DNA from: Macrobrachium rosenbergii
Taxonomy: Eukaryota; Arthropoda; Malacostraca; Decapoda; Palaemonidae
Reading direction: 5' to 3'
Length of the DNA stretch: 64,000 bases
Assembly: GCF_040412425.1 (NCBI RefSeq)
Contig: NC_089766.1
Coordinates: forward strand, 49,757,297 to 49,821,296
Below are positions 47,557 to 60,601 of this stretch, piece by piece. The notes beneath the pieces were generated by a model, which was not told where the DNA came from, made no database searches, and saw only the letters and a program-made list of their open reading frames with translations. The stretch's first letter is position 1, and every line of letters starts with the position of its first letter. A program made the translations under genes and the position numbers.

Positions 47557-50366
47557 GTCTTTAAGAATACTTTGATAATAACGCACGTACATTATTTTAC
47601 TCTTTTTTTCAGCAATACTTGAGTTTATGTTGCAAGACTTCAAATGTACTGTATGAAGAATGTGGAATGGCGCCAGAATTATTTGACCTGTAGAACTGTT
47701 AACTAAAAGTACATTTTGAAATATCACAAGGCTTCCAGTGCCTGCGATATTTTTTAGGTCATACACAACGGGACCTTGAATCCGTTTAAGCACAAGAAAT
47801 AAATGGTAGGATTTTTCTGCATTTAATTTTTATCTGGTTAAAGACAACTTTGAAACTGTCATATCGTAATAGTAAAGAAATGGAGGATGCCAATAACAAA
47901 ACGCAAGAGAGTCAGTGAGCTTTAAACTGAGTACCACTTGCAAAGCAGAGGTATAAGTAAACAGAGCCGTTGTGGGGACAGCAGAGACGCAAACACTGGT
48001 AATATTAAGTGATGGACGCCTTACTATGAAATTTATATTGAATGTAATGAAAACAGAACATTTCCATTATTATAGCGTTCAGAGGGAACTGTGTAGAAAT
48101 AAATATAAAGAATGTTTGTGTGCTACACACACATTTCTGTGTTGTGTGGTCGACAAAGTATATTAATAAACGATTTCTTTGATCCCCGAGGCGCTCGTAC
48201 TAAACACGTTATCCCATTGAGCTTCCGCCTTGTTAGTACTAGCACCTCGGAGGTGGCGCGTAGATAACAAGTCAAAGTAGCACCAATGTTTGTGTGTGAT
48301 ATGTAATCACAAGAATGGACTACTGTATCGACCTTTATACTGGTTTACTGGATAACTTCTGAAGAAGGAAGAGACATATTCATTACGACTGCAAGTTTTA
48401 TATAAAAAAAAAAATACTCGCCACGTAATATAGTTATCCCAAGTTAGGTTCAGTTGCACTGGTCACCTATTACAGCGAGAAAAGAATATGAAATGTGTGA
48501 TGTACTTGGGAGGAAGCTATATGAAGCTAAATATTTGAGACCAATATGATATGAATGCAACTTTGCAGATGAACATGGACAAATTGAAGTAAGTGGAGCA
48601 ACATATTAACAGCACTGAAAGAATGACTCTTCAGCACGCGAAACCCAGATTGTGGCTAAGTTTGCTTCAGCATCAAGGTGAAGGATAGGACCGTGTTCGT
48701 ATGGATTCATTCATTATGTATTTGGCTGCCTTATGAATTTAGCATTGAATTTAAGACTTGAAAATTAATAACGTGTTCTTGAACTGCAAGGAGACTCAAA
48801 CTCAAGATTTTTGAAAAGTTAGGCCATGGTACACACTCGATAAAGCAGCCTAAGGTTTGAAAACACAGCTAGAAGGACGCCGCCCTTCACAGGCAACCAA
48901 TTGTGACATCTAAGATGGTCCAGCAGCCACAAATATCGGGCAAAAAGTCGAATCAATAAGACAAAATATAACCGAAGGGTGAGGGTCAGATGAACACCCT
49001 CAAAAACTGTCCAGGAAATCATAGTGGTAAACCAGTCGACATGGTGGAACCTATATGGTGCCATACAAGACGAATCATTCCCCAGGAATGCCACTTTTTC
49101 TGGGAGAGGGCGACCGCCCAGTAATGATGAATTTGTGAAGCAAACGAGAGAGGTAGGCAACCTCTTGATTTATCCACTGAGCAAAGTTTGCGCTCTGATT
49201 GGCCTTTTTGACACGCCTCCAGAAAAATAAAATGGAACAAAATGTAGGAAAACTGTGGAAGACAATCTTGGAAAAGAGGTTACATATTAAGTTCCATGTT
49301 TGAGAACTCCATCGAGATCATTCGTTACCTCAAATGCTGGTTGAGATGTGGCCGTTTTAGTCGGGAGAACAAGTAGGTTGGGTTAGATCGAACCGACCAT
49401 AGTTGGCATGGGCCTTGCCCAAAGGTATAACATATATTTAAAAGGGGTTTAGGAGGACTGGTGTGGACCTTTAAACTTTGTCCATCTCAAGGTCTAAAGA
49501 ATCAAACAGCCGTTATGCAGACGGATTGTTGAACGCCCCTTGACTTCCTAGTCTTTTAAGAATTTGTTTTTCGTCAAATGTTAGTTAATACTTAGTTCTA
49601 CCTACGAAACAGTTAGGTCATCTTTTGAAAGTCAATTCTATTCCAGTATTTTAGAAATAAGTTCGATATAGTTTTATATAACTCAAACATTCCGATGGTG
49701 TTGAATCATGTTAAAACATAGTTATGCGAAAATAATAAAGAAAACGTATTTTCTTTAAAGAAAACTCTTGGTGCTATTTTATGGGTAACCATATCAAAAG
49801 TAAAAGCTGCCTTTACCATTTTTTTTATAAATTTAGAATAAATTTATTTCGTACATATAACTTGCATATTGGTGTTTTGATATCAAGTAACGATGATGCT
49901 TTACATTCACTTGGAATAAAGCTTATTGTTATCACAGGGAGAATGAGTGGAAGAATTAATGGTGGAAAATAAAACTCCAGAAATATAAAAAGATATATAA
50001 GAGCTTTTGAAATGATAGAAATGACTTAGTAAAAAGAAATACTGCACCATAAAATAAAATTAATGAAATCAGCAACATGTAAAAACTCGGAATTTGAAGT
50101 TACGCGTTCAGAATGAAACTGAGAATCCCCTAAACAAAGCAACATTGCTTACGCTACGACAGTTCTTCGGTGATGACTACAACACCACAGAAACCGAGGT
50201 GCCATCTCCCAACACCCAGAGATACAAGCTAGGGTAAAGAAAAGAATATAACCAAACCCGTTAAATATATAAACAATATATAAACAATAAGGGAAACAAA
50301 CCTAGGTGACAAAGAACTTGAAAAAGGCAACGGAGAAAGCTGTGAATAAAGAAAATCACTAGGTTC
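47557..50366. other. Intergenic
   Basis: Holds the hairpin at 48186. Open frames at 47542-47793 (-) and 48819-49160 (-) are of ordinary composition but unassigned. Confidence 0.5.
48186..48250. repeat. Hairpin with 18-bp arms
   Basis: CCGAGGCGCTCGTACTAA pairs with TTAGTACTAGCACCTCGG, with two mismatches and a 29-base loop. No tRNA boxes are evident. Confidence 0.6.
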
Positions 50367-50503
50367 CTAAGCTGTAGGTCCCGTTGCTAAGTAACCAATT
50401 GGTTCTTAGCCACGTAAAATAAGTGTAATCCTTCGGGCCAGCCCTAGGAGAGCTGTTAATCAGCTCAGTGGTCTGGTAAAACTAAGCTATACTTACTTTT
50501 ACA
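50367..50503 (+). mobile_element. Family C SINE, 5'-truncated
   Basis: Only the body from AAGCTGTAGGTCCCGTTGCT onward is present; near-identical to 23298, so probably young. Confidence 0.75.
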
Positions 50504-50505
50504 TG

Positions 50506-50507
<2 letters not shown>

Positions 50508-50566
<59 letters not shown>

Positions 50567-50608
50567 GGTTGCAACGTTCAAATAGTGTTTTATGAGCCTT
50601 CTTATCTT

Positions 50609-50697
<89 letters not shown>

Positions 50698-50700
50698 TAT
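50508..50700. repeat. Two (TA)n arrays and (AG)n
   Basis: TA at 50510-50560 and 50618-50681, with a short AG run after the second. Confidence 0.97.
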
Positions 50701-51282
50701 TGTGTGTGTTTGGTCACATGTTCTATTATAAGCAACTTACCACAAATTGTTATAGCATGTGATAGCCAAAGATGTCAGAACGCATTTATACAATAGCTTT
50801 CTTTGCTACTAATATTACTTGAATTTCCCCATCTTTCTGTTGCCTGTAATTTTCCTGTAGACATTAACTAGCGAAGAATATGAAGTCACGTTCTTTAAAG
50901 ATAAGGGTAAGGTGAGACCCTTCTCTTAAGTGCAATTCTTGATATATTGCTAAAAATACACTGAAAACCCTTAAGCTTTACCGTGGCTATTGTCCTCATC
51001 GTCTGAGGGAATGTTACTGAATCAATATTTCTACATGGCAGACTATTTATATACGTTTTCTGCTGATATAAATATTCTGTCCACTTAGAAATTGTGACGT
51101 AGTTGCGTTCCCTCTGACAACGAGGACAGTAGTCCTCGTAAAGCTCAAAGATTTGCAGGGTATTTTTTTACTGTATATCAAGAATTACATTCAAGAAAAG
51201 GGTCACATCTTGTTCCTATCTTGTGGATTAAGGAAAACTTAACGGAAGTAAAACATCACCACTAGATACAACAGACGTACAA

Positions 51283-51345
51283 TATAAATAAATAAATAAA
51301 TAAATATATATATATATATATATACACATATATTATATATATTAC
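51283..51345. repeat. Short (AAAT)n and (TA)n
   Basis: AAAT repeats then TA; the last TA array before BicD. Confidence 0.9.
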
Positions 51346-51749
51346 TCATTATATGATTTACACGCGTAAGGCACCGCAAACGGAAGATTTTAACTGGGGG
51401 AAAGGAGTGCCGATACAAAGATTGCACTCCTACACAGGTAACATTATGATGATTCGACCATAACATGAAAGGAAAATGACATAATGCAAATAAAATGCGC
51501 AGTGCAACGAAACACTTTTGATATTTATTTACCCACACGAATGTCAGTGTCACTGATATGTATCCCAGGTGTAGGGAAATGTAATGATTTATGTTTAATT
51601 CTGCTTTCGGTAAGATGTCATTGCTCGTTTTCTATGACATCAAACATTCCAATAATATACGCGTGAACGAAGTCCATTTATCGGTCTGAAATTTCACAAG
51701 TTGCCGCATACGTTCTATTGATGGGATTGGCATTAATATTTAGCGATTA

Positions 51750-51981
51750 TGGCGGGCATAAATAATTCGGGAACGAAAACCGCCGTGGAAAGTGCGAGTG
51801 TCCATAAACAGAGAGAAGTCTTCGTAAAGGCCTGACTTGTATAGTCACTCAGTAGGTTGCCAGTCACCGACACCTCGGTAGGTGGAGGAAAACATGTCCC
51901 CGTGAAAGTGGCGATCTTGTGTTAGATGAAGTGGGCTCTGGCGGACTTTAGTGGCGAAACCGGACACCGCCCCTCGTCGCG
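51750..51981 (+). promoter_or_regulatory. BicD promoter/5' UTR region
   Basis: Sequence just upstream of the BicD start codon. It has an arthropod initiator-type TCAGT at 51849-51853, which would give a 5' UTR of about 130 bases, and a TATA-like CATAAATAA near 51758. It is richer in CpG than the DNA further upstream. Two ATGs occur between the putative initiator and the main ATG. The transcription start is inferred, not seen. Confidence 0.35.
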
Positions 51982-52176
51982 ATGGAGTCCCTGGACCACC
52001 TGAAGCAGGAGCTCGAGCGCCTCAACCTCGAATTGGACCAGACGAGCAGCGAGAAGAACCAAGCCGCTCAGTACGGGTTGGTCCTGCTGGAGGAGAAAGA
52101 GTCTCTCCAAACAAGGTGCGAGGAGTTGGAGGCCTTATACGAGAACACCAAGCTCGAGTTGGAAAACACCCGCGAG
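51982..52176 (+). CDS. BicD: Bicaudal-D, first coding exon
   Basis: This exon encodes residues 1-65 of Bicaudal-D, a homodimeric coiled-coil adaptor that links cytoplasmic dynein and dynactin to cargo such as mRNP particles and Rab6 vesicles. The sequence is almost entirely heptad-like coiled coil (MESLDHLKQELERLNLELDQ...). Residues 28-32 are AAQYG, the AAxxG 'CC1 box' that in BICD-type adaptors binds the dynein light intermediate chain, in the usual setting QAAxYGL..LEEK. The start at 51982 is chosen because an in-frame TAG sits at 51949-51951 with no intervening ATG, and the protein begins just where fly BicD begins. The donor is GAG|GTAGAG with GT at 52177, phase 0. Two upstream ATGs precede the start (see findings). 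GC content is clearly higher than in the surrounding AT-rich DNA. Confidence 0.97.
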
Positions 52177-52727
52177 GTAGAGTATTCCCTCCCTTCCTTC
52201 CCCCCCCTCCCCGCTCCTGAAGGAGGCGCTGAAGGGCGTTTTGTGTTTTGGGGTCGTGGTGACAGCTCACCGTTGTGGGGGGCGATTGTCGAGGCTTATC
52301 ATCATCATCATCATCATCAGGCATTCACTCGTCAGCTGTTCTCCAGGTGAAGGAGAAGAACTGGGGGCGGGGGGGGCACCTCCCCCCCTCACGAACCAGG
52401 GACGTCCGTCCGTCCGTTAGGCTGTGGGGAATGGGCCAACCACAAATGGTTCGGGGGGAATGCGGATGATGGTTCTTCACCATTTATTTTTTTTTTTTTT
52501 TTTTTTACACACTGCAGGTGTTAGGTTATGCTTGACTGACAGTCGGTAGGCTAGACTGACTTTTAGATGAAGTTGCTTTGTGCTTAAGTAGCCTAGGCCT
52601 GTTCCAGCCTGTTTCCCGGGGAAATTGAGATTTGGTCTGTGCAGCTGATTTTCGTCAGCAGCTGAATCTTGAATTACAACACCATAACTGCATCATAGCC
52701 CAATTCCATATAAGGTCAGGCTATGCG

Positions 52728-52729
<2 letters not shown>

Positions 52730-52795
<66 letters not shown>
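52730..52795. repeat. (CT)n, BicD intron 1
   Basis: Pure CT on the sense strand, about 33 units. Confidence 0.98.
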
Positions 52796-52799
<4 letters not shown>

Positions 52800-55700
52800 A
52801 CCTGTCAGTATATGTGCATATAGGCCTGCTGCATTATTAATTACAGCAGTAATTACAGTTGGATAACTGCTGCATTACCTTGTTAGATTTATAAAAAAGG
52901 TGTGTGAATATAATACAAAGTCTGTTGGTTATGAATTATGAATTTAAAGTGCATTGGTTTATTTTACATAACTGATTTCCCAGCACTGAAGGTCATAGGC
53001 ACTGTATAAGGACAGGAATATAACCCATATATTGTAGTTATTAAATAATACCATGAATGGGTATCTAAACACACATGGTATGTTAGGTTAGCCAATGGTT
53101 GGATGATATTGATTACAGTACTTTAAAAATATGGGTATTTGCTTTTGAAAGTTTTACAGTATTGTAGTATGTATGAAGCAAAAAAAAAAAGGATTTGTCA
53201 TAAAGTACTATTGAAAATTATACTGTGATCTAAAACAGCTTTCTTGACTAAAACCCTGGGCAACCATGATTTTTAAATAATGCTGATTTTTGCATAATGG
53301 AACAACCTGGTCTGTGGAGCCTAACCTTAGGCTATTGGTATTTGAGAGAGTGGATTCAGTCTTAGTATCACACCAGTCTTCCTATGAACTTGAAGTGTTC
53401 TTCATAATACACCATGTTAATTTATTTTTTCCCTATTTTTGTTAGGACAGTATAGCCTATGTATGTTTTTTCTCAGATGACGACGAAAGATTGCCTGCAA
53501 AATTGTAAATGAGATCAGGACTAACTTAATAAAGTGCTTTTAAACTATTCATATTTCTCAAGGTACAACAATAGGGTTAGTATGGGTATATATTTAAATG
53601 CTAAGTACCCTAGGTTCATTGTGCTTACCCTCAATTCTTATGCAATTCTCTTATCTGTCACAGATTTTAGATATATCCATTCATCGTAGCATGGATTTAT
53701 AACTCATAATTCCCTTAATCTGTCAGACGGGGTGTTTACTAATATTTTAACTTTATTTGGTGGTAGATTAGAAACCAGTAGTACCCCATTGTAGAGTCGT
53801 AGGGTCTCTTGATACATATATTGTTCCCATTGTGCTACTTTCATTCCTTCCCAGGTATTCCATTTGAATTGCATAACTACAAGATGTAAAACTGTACCCA
53901 AGTGTACTGTGAATCAACTGTTTTTTAATTTTACAAGAAGCCTACAGAGACATCTTGACAGAAAAGCGTAGTTCTTGTTTTAATCACTCCTGTAAGAGTA
54001 GAGAATTCAATGGAAATGCTGTTACAGAGGCTTAATTTTGCATATCTAGTGGTTTGTAGTGTTGGGTAAAGCATAATGTTATTTAGTAAATATATCTAAT
54101 GCTTCAGTCTGCTGTCTCACTGGTACTCAGAGTGAGGTATATAGGTACAGTATCAGGAAACTTCCATCTAGAATCTTTCCTTAAACTCATGATGTTATCC
54201 CTTAAACTCATATTTCTCTGCTGCATTTATAACTCCTACAGATTTTGAAAAACAATGCTTGGACTGGGATCTTGATTTGTCTTGAATGATTGATACATTG
54301 CAATATGCAAATAAAAAATGAGTAATCACAGTTCATTATTAGTTGTTAGTGTTTTGGGATTGAAAATCCAAGAGCCACTGTATTGTTATTGATAGGGTAG
54401 TGTTAGAATTTGTGACCTAACAAATGTGTAGCCAAAGATGCTTTGTTAACAAGTGTTGACCTTTAGTTTGCCTGCACTTCAGTACAGAAGAGCTATAGCT
54501 GTGGCCCCTGCCTTCTGCATTGGAAATAAATGATCACTGGTATATCTTCTATTTTTGGGGTAAGAACCCTGAGGAGCATTATTAGCGTGTAACGAAAGAG
54601 TACTGTACGGGTATCATTCATGCTTTGAAATTCCCATGCATTTTTCTTTCTTTTCAAAATGTCTTTTCAAAATGGAAAAGTTTGGTAAGATATTCTTATT
54701 ACATAGGCTGCGTTGCATCCAAATGGAGACTACTGTTGCCGTATCCCTGATGTTTGCATTTGTGTCAGAATCAAATGGCAGAATGAGTGTTGAGAGTTTC
54801 TTTTATAATTTTTTGTTTAGTTTGATACTTGTAATAATTTCAAAAGGTACACCTTCTTGTACTGTACCTAGTGGCATCATTCGTTCCTGAGGTGGTAATT
54901 CATTAGCAGGGTTTTTAATGCATAATTCAATGATAGGTCATTGTTAGGGTATTGGATTATTGGACATCTTGAAAGCCATATTTATATTATATCCATTGTC
55001 ATTTGAAATGTCTTAATGAGTAAATTACAAAAAAGATGGCCTTGCAACCCATCGTTTACAATGGGGTGTGGCCATTGGTTGTAAAAAATGAGGATGTTTA
55101 GGAACATACCATTTAATATATCAAATGAAAGGTATCTTTTTTTTTTTTTGTTTGGATTATGAAAATGGGAATTGTAAAACCCATTCCTCCCCATGTGGAG
55201 CAGGGTTAAATAGGTCGAAAGGAGAGTGGTTGACATTTTTATATTTCATAATTGGATTATAAGCAAACACTGAGCGTTGATGAGCATAAAGTAACTGTGC
55301 CGCCTTTGATTGTTTTTCATTATGTTTATAAATTTTAATAGAACAGGCCAACAGACATGAAATTCTGTGCGCGCAGGTGGAAAGAAAGAAGGAAGCAAAA
55401 AGAAAGAAAGTAGTGGAACAGTAGAAATAACATATAAGTAGTAAACAAACAAATATATATGTTAAAGAAAGGAAACTGGTCATTATACCTTCAAGCAAGT
55501 TGTAAATTTAATATGACTCCTTGTCCTTTTTACATAAAGTATGCCTTATTTTTTTTTTTTAATCCTAGATGCTGTCTGTGAAACAGATCATTCATTCATT
55601 CATTCCATCAATGAGCTTCCTCAGGTGGACTCCTTGAGAGAGGTTCTGTGATTAATTTTAAACAAACAAACATCTCTTCTCCTGCGATTTTAATGTAAAG

Positions 55701-56713
55701 CATGTGTGGCTTACACACAGACTCTGATCTGGTCAGAAGCGATCTGTCGATGATTATGTACGTGTATTTGGGTTGAAAGTTGTTCAGACTTGATAAACTG
55801 TCTGTCATCTCGGTGATCTTTTTTAACTTTCCAACTCAATCTCTTGCATATGTTTATATTTTGGGATGCATAAAAACAAGTAGTTTCATGTTTTGAAGCT
55901 GATTGTATTCTTCAGATGCCTCTTGTATTTAACCTCAGAACAACATTCCTGGTCTAGGAATGCTCAAGATTCACCATATTCATCTTGACAGAAGACACTT
56001 CTGTTTTGGAAGGTTCTCCTTTCTTTGCTTTTGCAATGAATTGAAGCTATACTTTCACGTTGATACTGTAGTATGTTGAGATGTTGGACAGGTGAATGAT
56101 CTTAATTGAATTATCTGTTGTCTCTCCCCGAGAAAGTAGGACTTGATTTCCTCCTTGTCTCAATATCCATAATCTATTGTAATTTGAGGGAGGTTTGTAA
56201 TATAAAAAGAGAAAGTCAGAAATATTTCTATATGTGTATGCATTTGTTTTAAATGTCTGTTGTAGATTTTTTCTTTTCTTGAGGCATTTTATTGTAAAAA
56301 GAATACTGTAATTTGAATATCAACTTCTGGAACTCGGTGAAGCGCAATAATGCTGGTGATCTTATCACCTTATAAAAGATATTGGGGTTGAGCTCCATTT
56401 TGTCTGGTTTTGGTGGAGAAAGGGCCACTCAGAATTTGCTGAGTCATACATGACTGCAAATAAAAAAAAAAAAAGTTAACTGGAAAAGACATTCACTGCT
56501 GTCATGAAGAGAGATATTTAGCCTTGGAGGAAGAATTCTAGTTACAGTGAATTCTTTGCATATTTTTATGATGAATCTTGACTGTGTTAAGTTATCAAGA
56601 ATGAAGGAGAATTAGAATATCATTGTGTACCATACATTACTAAACTGGAATGATATACTGTATATCATTTTAGTGGAAATTTGTTTATATTGTAGAAAAA
56701 ATCAGTACAGTTA

Positions 56714-56716
<3 letters not shown>

Positions 56717-56766
<50 letters not shown>

Positions 56767-56773
56767 ACAGTTA

Positions 56774-56860
<87 letters not shown>
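56717..56860. repeat. Duplicated (CT)n, BicD intron 1
   Basis: Two CT arrays separated by CAGTACAGTTACCTTT, a word that also precedes the first array, so the whole block is duplicated. Confidence 0.98.
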
Positions 56861-56864
<4 letters not shown>

Positions 56865-57353
56865 GTTGCCTATTCCTATTGTTTGTGGTGCATGGCCATG
56901 CCTAATCTTTTAATCTTTCTTCTCGTGGTTATCTCCACCAAACTTTCATTCACTTAAAACCATCAGTATTTTTCTCTCACCCATTCTCCTCAGCATAGTC
57001 CTATGTGGAGTCCAATTCTCCTCTGAGTCCTCAATGCTGATGTCTTTGTCGTCATGTTTTTCTCTATTGTGTCTTTCTCGTATATGAAAGAAGTATGAAA
57101 GAAGCGTAAATGACCGCTATTTTGAGACCATCCTTTTCTTTACCTCATCAACTGACAGAAAACCAGGCAAATGACGTTATTGTTCAAGAGATGTTACCTC
57201 ATGCACCTTCGGAGAATTTTGCTTCATGTGTAGGCATTCCTAATTCCTGCAATGCCTTTGCTATCGCCATCGTCATTCATTAACATGCTTACGTCATGGT
57301 TTCCCTTAACGAGTTCTTTGGCTGACTTTGTCTCCTGTGCCATTTTTCCATTT

Positions 57354-57458
<105 letters not shown>

Positions 57459-57961
57459 CAAAAAAATGACTTTTGGGATTTTGTTATTGCATATATTAGT
57501 AAATCTTTAAGCCAACTGAATACTGTAATAAGTATTGTTAATAATAAAAAAAAAAGTGTGTCTTATAATACATCTTATTCATTTTTTGACTGCACTAAAG
57601 GAAGATCCCATGCCGACATATACAGTAACCAGTTTAATCTGACAGTACAGGAAATAGCTTATTCTGTTAAGAGTGTTTGTGTAAACTATTTTGTTCCCTC
57701 AAATGCAAATATGACACTTTTTTCACTTACTGTAGCCTTAGAGGGAAGTTCATACTAGAAAAGTCTCAGTATTTAACAGTAATCGTACATGAGTATTTGT
57801 TCGTAGAATTTTTAAGTTTTCTACAACTATGTTAATCCCTTCAGAAAATTGCAGATAGCAGTGTGCTGTTTTTGTGTGAGAGATATGTTAACATTTTTAC
57901 GTAAAGTAGCACATATTCAGTTGTCAATTTCCCTTGAAATCTGACCCATAGTTTGTTTCAG

Positions 57962-58102
57962 GCATTAGCCAAGTTCCAGACTACTCATCGTGTTGCTACT
58001 GCAAGTGGAATTGAAACAGAGGAGTCGTTGCTTTCGGAGTCAGCAGCAAGAGAGACTTCACTAAATTCCCAGATTATCGAATTAGAACTTGAAGCCAAAC
58101 AG
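57962..58102 (+). CDS. BicD: Bicaudal-D, second coding exon
   Basis: This exon encodes 47 residues (about 66-112) that continue coiled coil 1: ALAKFQTTHR, then EESLLSESAARETSLNSQI, then IELELEAKQ. The segment ESLLSE.AARETSLN is a strongly recognisable BicD signature. The acceptor is TTGTTTCAG ending at 57961 and the donor GTATAG starts at 58103; both ends are phase 0, matching exon 1. In the family this part of CC1 lies along the dynein tail and the dynactin filament. No frame disruption is visible. Confidence 0.97.
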
Positions 58103-58438
58103 GTATAGTACATTATACTGCATCCTAATCAGGTTTTAGTCTATGAGCAACAATACTGAATGTTTAAGAAGATTAGATGTGTGCTTAAAGTAACAATCTG
58201 AAATACAGTGTTATAAATATTGAAAAAGTTCAAATTTTGCTAGAAACTTTTATTTCCTCGTAAGATTGTGAGAGGAGCCAATTTACTTTGGATTGTGTAT
58301 AAAAAATTTAGCTTCAGATACAATTGTACATGCAAAGTGTCTGATGCTGGTTGTCTATATGATTTTTTCCACTTATAAGAGTCTAAGCAAAGTCATTTGC
58401 CGCCCAGTCTGCATTAACAATTTCATCTCCGTTAACAG

Positions 58439-58653
58439 TGCCGTGCAGAACTCGAAAGAGTACAGAGTGAGAAGTCAAGATATTACCAAGAATTTTCCGA
58501 GCTACTCAAGGAAAAAGAGCTAACAGATCATGAAAAGAAACAGCTGAAAGCAGAACTGAAGGATCTGAAGTTTCGTGAGACACGGTTGTTCCAAGACTAT
58601 GCGGAATTGGAAGATGAAAACATCACGTTACAGAAACAGATATCTAGTCTCAA
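58439..58653 (+). CDS. BicD: Bicaudal-D, third coding exon
   Basis: This exon encodes residues 113-183 plus two bases (AA) of codon 184. It begins CRAELERVQSEKSRYYQEF and ends ELEDENITLQKQISSL. It is highly charged, heptad-patterned coiled coil, typical of BicD CC1; the stretch KFRETRLFQDYAELEDENI is the family's conserved block. The acceptor is CCGTTAACAG ending at 58438. The donor is CAA|GTACGTA, phase 2, completed by G of the next exon to Lys. The preceding intron (58103-58438) is only 336 bases. Confidence 0.97.
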
Positions 58654-60347
58654 GTACGTATAGTATTGTTTGTTTGTTAGCTTCAAATCTTGAGGAAAAT
58701 ATAAGATTCTTCCTGATATTTGAAGAGGATTATTGAGAGTAGAATTAAGAAAGAAAGAATTGGTATTAGACTTATATATAGGAATTTTATATCCTCATAT
58801 TAAGTTTAATGCATGGATGATTATGTTAAGTGGATGTGAAAGAGCAATTTCACTTAATACTGCACAGTATTCAGTCAGTAAAGGTAGACCAGGAAATTTG
58901 GATGTTGAAGTTGTGAGATTATATGTAACAAAAAATGGTTGTACAGTACATATATCATTAGCTTTTTTTATTCAGACTAGTTCAGTACATTTTAGATCTG
59001 GTGTGAATGTCACTAGTTTTCAGTTTATTTCATGAAAACACTTCCCAGCTCTGTTCAGTCACCAGTTGCATGAAGGTTTCACCTAACGTAGGATCGATAA
59101 TAGTCACAATGTGTGCTCAAAGGGTGTGGTTGTATTCACCTGTTATATATATGTAGGTATTTTTAAGCATGCCTTGTGGTAATATTTTATTATATATGTG
59201 TCTGGTGAATCTAGTTCTTGAATATTCATGTTTTTCCAGTTATATTAATTATTTTATTACTGATGAGTCATTCACTATTAACTGTATTTTTTTATTTTTA
59301 GCATCTTTGTATTGATAATTAAATCTTGAATATCTGTTTTTGGAGTTATGTTTAATTTTTAGGCTCTGTATGATTTAAATTATGGATGTCTGCTTTTTTG
59401 TTTTGATTGGTAAAAAGTATGGTGTATGTTTGAAATTACTGCAAATATTTCTCAGCTTATTTTAAGGATTGGTAATTTTCGACATAAAAGAATTTTACTT
59501 CTGTCCATTATGGACTGAATAGTTTGTCTTAGTATCTCTGAAATTTAGTTATTGTTTCTTTAACATTTAAAATTTGTGTTATCTATCGTTGGGTGTGGAT
59601 TATGTGAATTTCCAGTATGCAATCTGTATTGATATTCATAGATTTTAGCTAGTTCCACTGCATTAGCACAATATATTTGTTGTTGAATTGGTAATACATT
59701 TTGACATTATAGCTTTATAATTGATAAGTAAATCAAAAGTATAAAAAAAAATGGTTCTTGCAAGGAACAGACCTCAGTGACACTTATCCAGAATATGGTT
59801 TTGGTATTAACAGTTTTCCAGTTGATTATTTTGCACCTGTTGAGTGGGTGTCTTATCAGTAGAATATTCATTTGGTAAAAAATCAGTTTTTTTTTTTCAA
59901 GAAAGTATCTTTTAGTTACCTGTTACTCATAGGCATGTTGTTATAAAATGATTCTTTCAAATTTTTTTTTTTCTTTACAATAAGATTTCAGCTTCCTGTT
60001 TAATAACTGATAACCAAGATGAGAGAGGATTTGATTTTGAGAATTATAACAGTTGTGAAAGTTGTAAAACAGTAATTAAAAAAAGGTCCCCCTGTTAAGT
60101 GTAAAATTCATTTGCTTTTTTACATATTACTGGAAATTTTCTTGACTGTAGCAGCATATTTCAAATTCATGGAAGAGTTTATTTTTAGCATGTAGGTCAT
60201 AGACCACACTTATATAATATTGAGTGATTTTATGTTCTCATTGTAAAGAAAAGGTTCAGTGGGCTTAATATTCTACAAAAAGACTGAAAACCTCAGGTTC
60301 ATGTGCTAAACAGAATCTGTACAGTAATGTTCTCTTTTAATGTAAAG
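58654..60347 (+). other. BicD intron 3
   Basis: GT...AG intron of 1,694 bases, phase 2. AT-rich and without arrays or recognised repeats. A 100-codon open frame at 58733-59035 looks like chance. Confidence 0.9.
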
Positions 60348-60601
60348 GTCTTCACAAGTTGAATTTGAAGGAGCCAAACATGAAATCCGCCGGCTACAGG
60401 AAGAAACGGAGGTGCTTAATTCCCAGGTGGAGGAGTTGGCCAATCTCAAAAAGATTGCGGAGCGACAAATGGAAGAAGCGCTCGAGTCTTTACAGGCTGA
60501 ACGGGAGGCCAAGTACGCCCTTAAGAAGGAACTTGACAGCCGGATAAATTCTGAATCGATGTACAACTTGTCCAATCTTGCTATGAGCATGAAACTCTCA
60601 G
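60348..60601 (+). CDS. BicD: Bicaudal-D, fourth coding exon
   Basis: This exon encodes residues 185-268 or so. It begins SSQVEFEGAKHEIRRLQEE and contains VEELANLKKIAERQMEEAL and ALKKELDSRIN, all hallmark BicD sequence near the end of coiled coil 1. The acceptor is AATGTAAAG ending at 60347, with a weak pyrimidine tract, and the donor is G|GTAATT with GT at 60602, phase 1. Family proteins are roughly 780-850 residues, so two thirds of the protein, including the C-terminal Rab6/Egalitarian-binding coiled coil, must lie beyond position 64000. Confidence 0.97.

Noticed and set aside
47542..47793. 83-codon - strand frame next to a Family A repeat
   Set aside because: Composition is protein-like but no family, start context or splice signals support it; it may be a mobile-element scrap.
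48819..49160. 113-codon - strand frame with a hydrophobic stretch loosely recalling a class B receptor helix (WTVFEGVHL)
   Set aside because: Only one short resemblance, no conserved cysteines, no other helices in order and no splice context.
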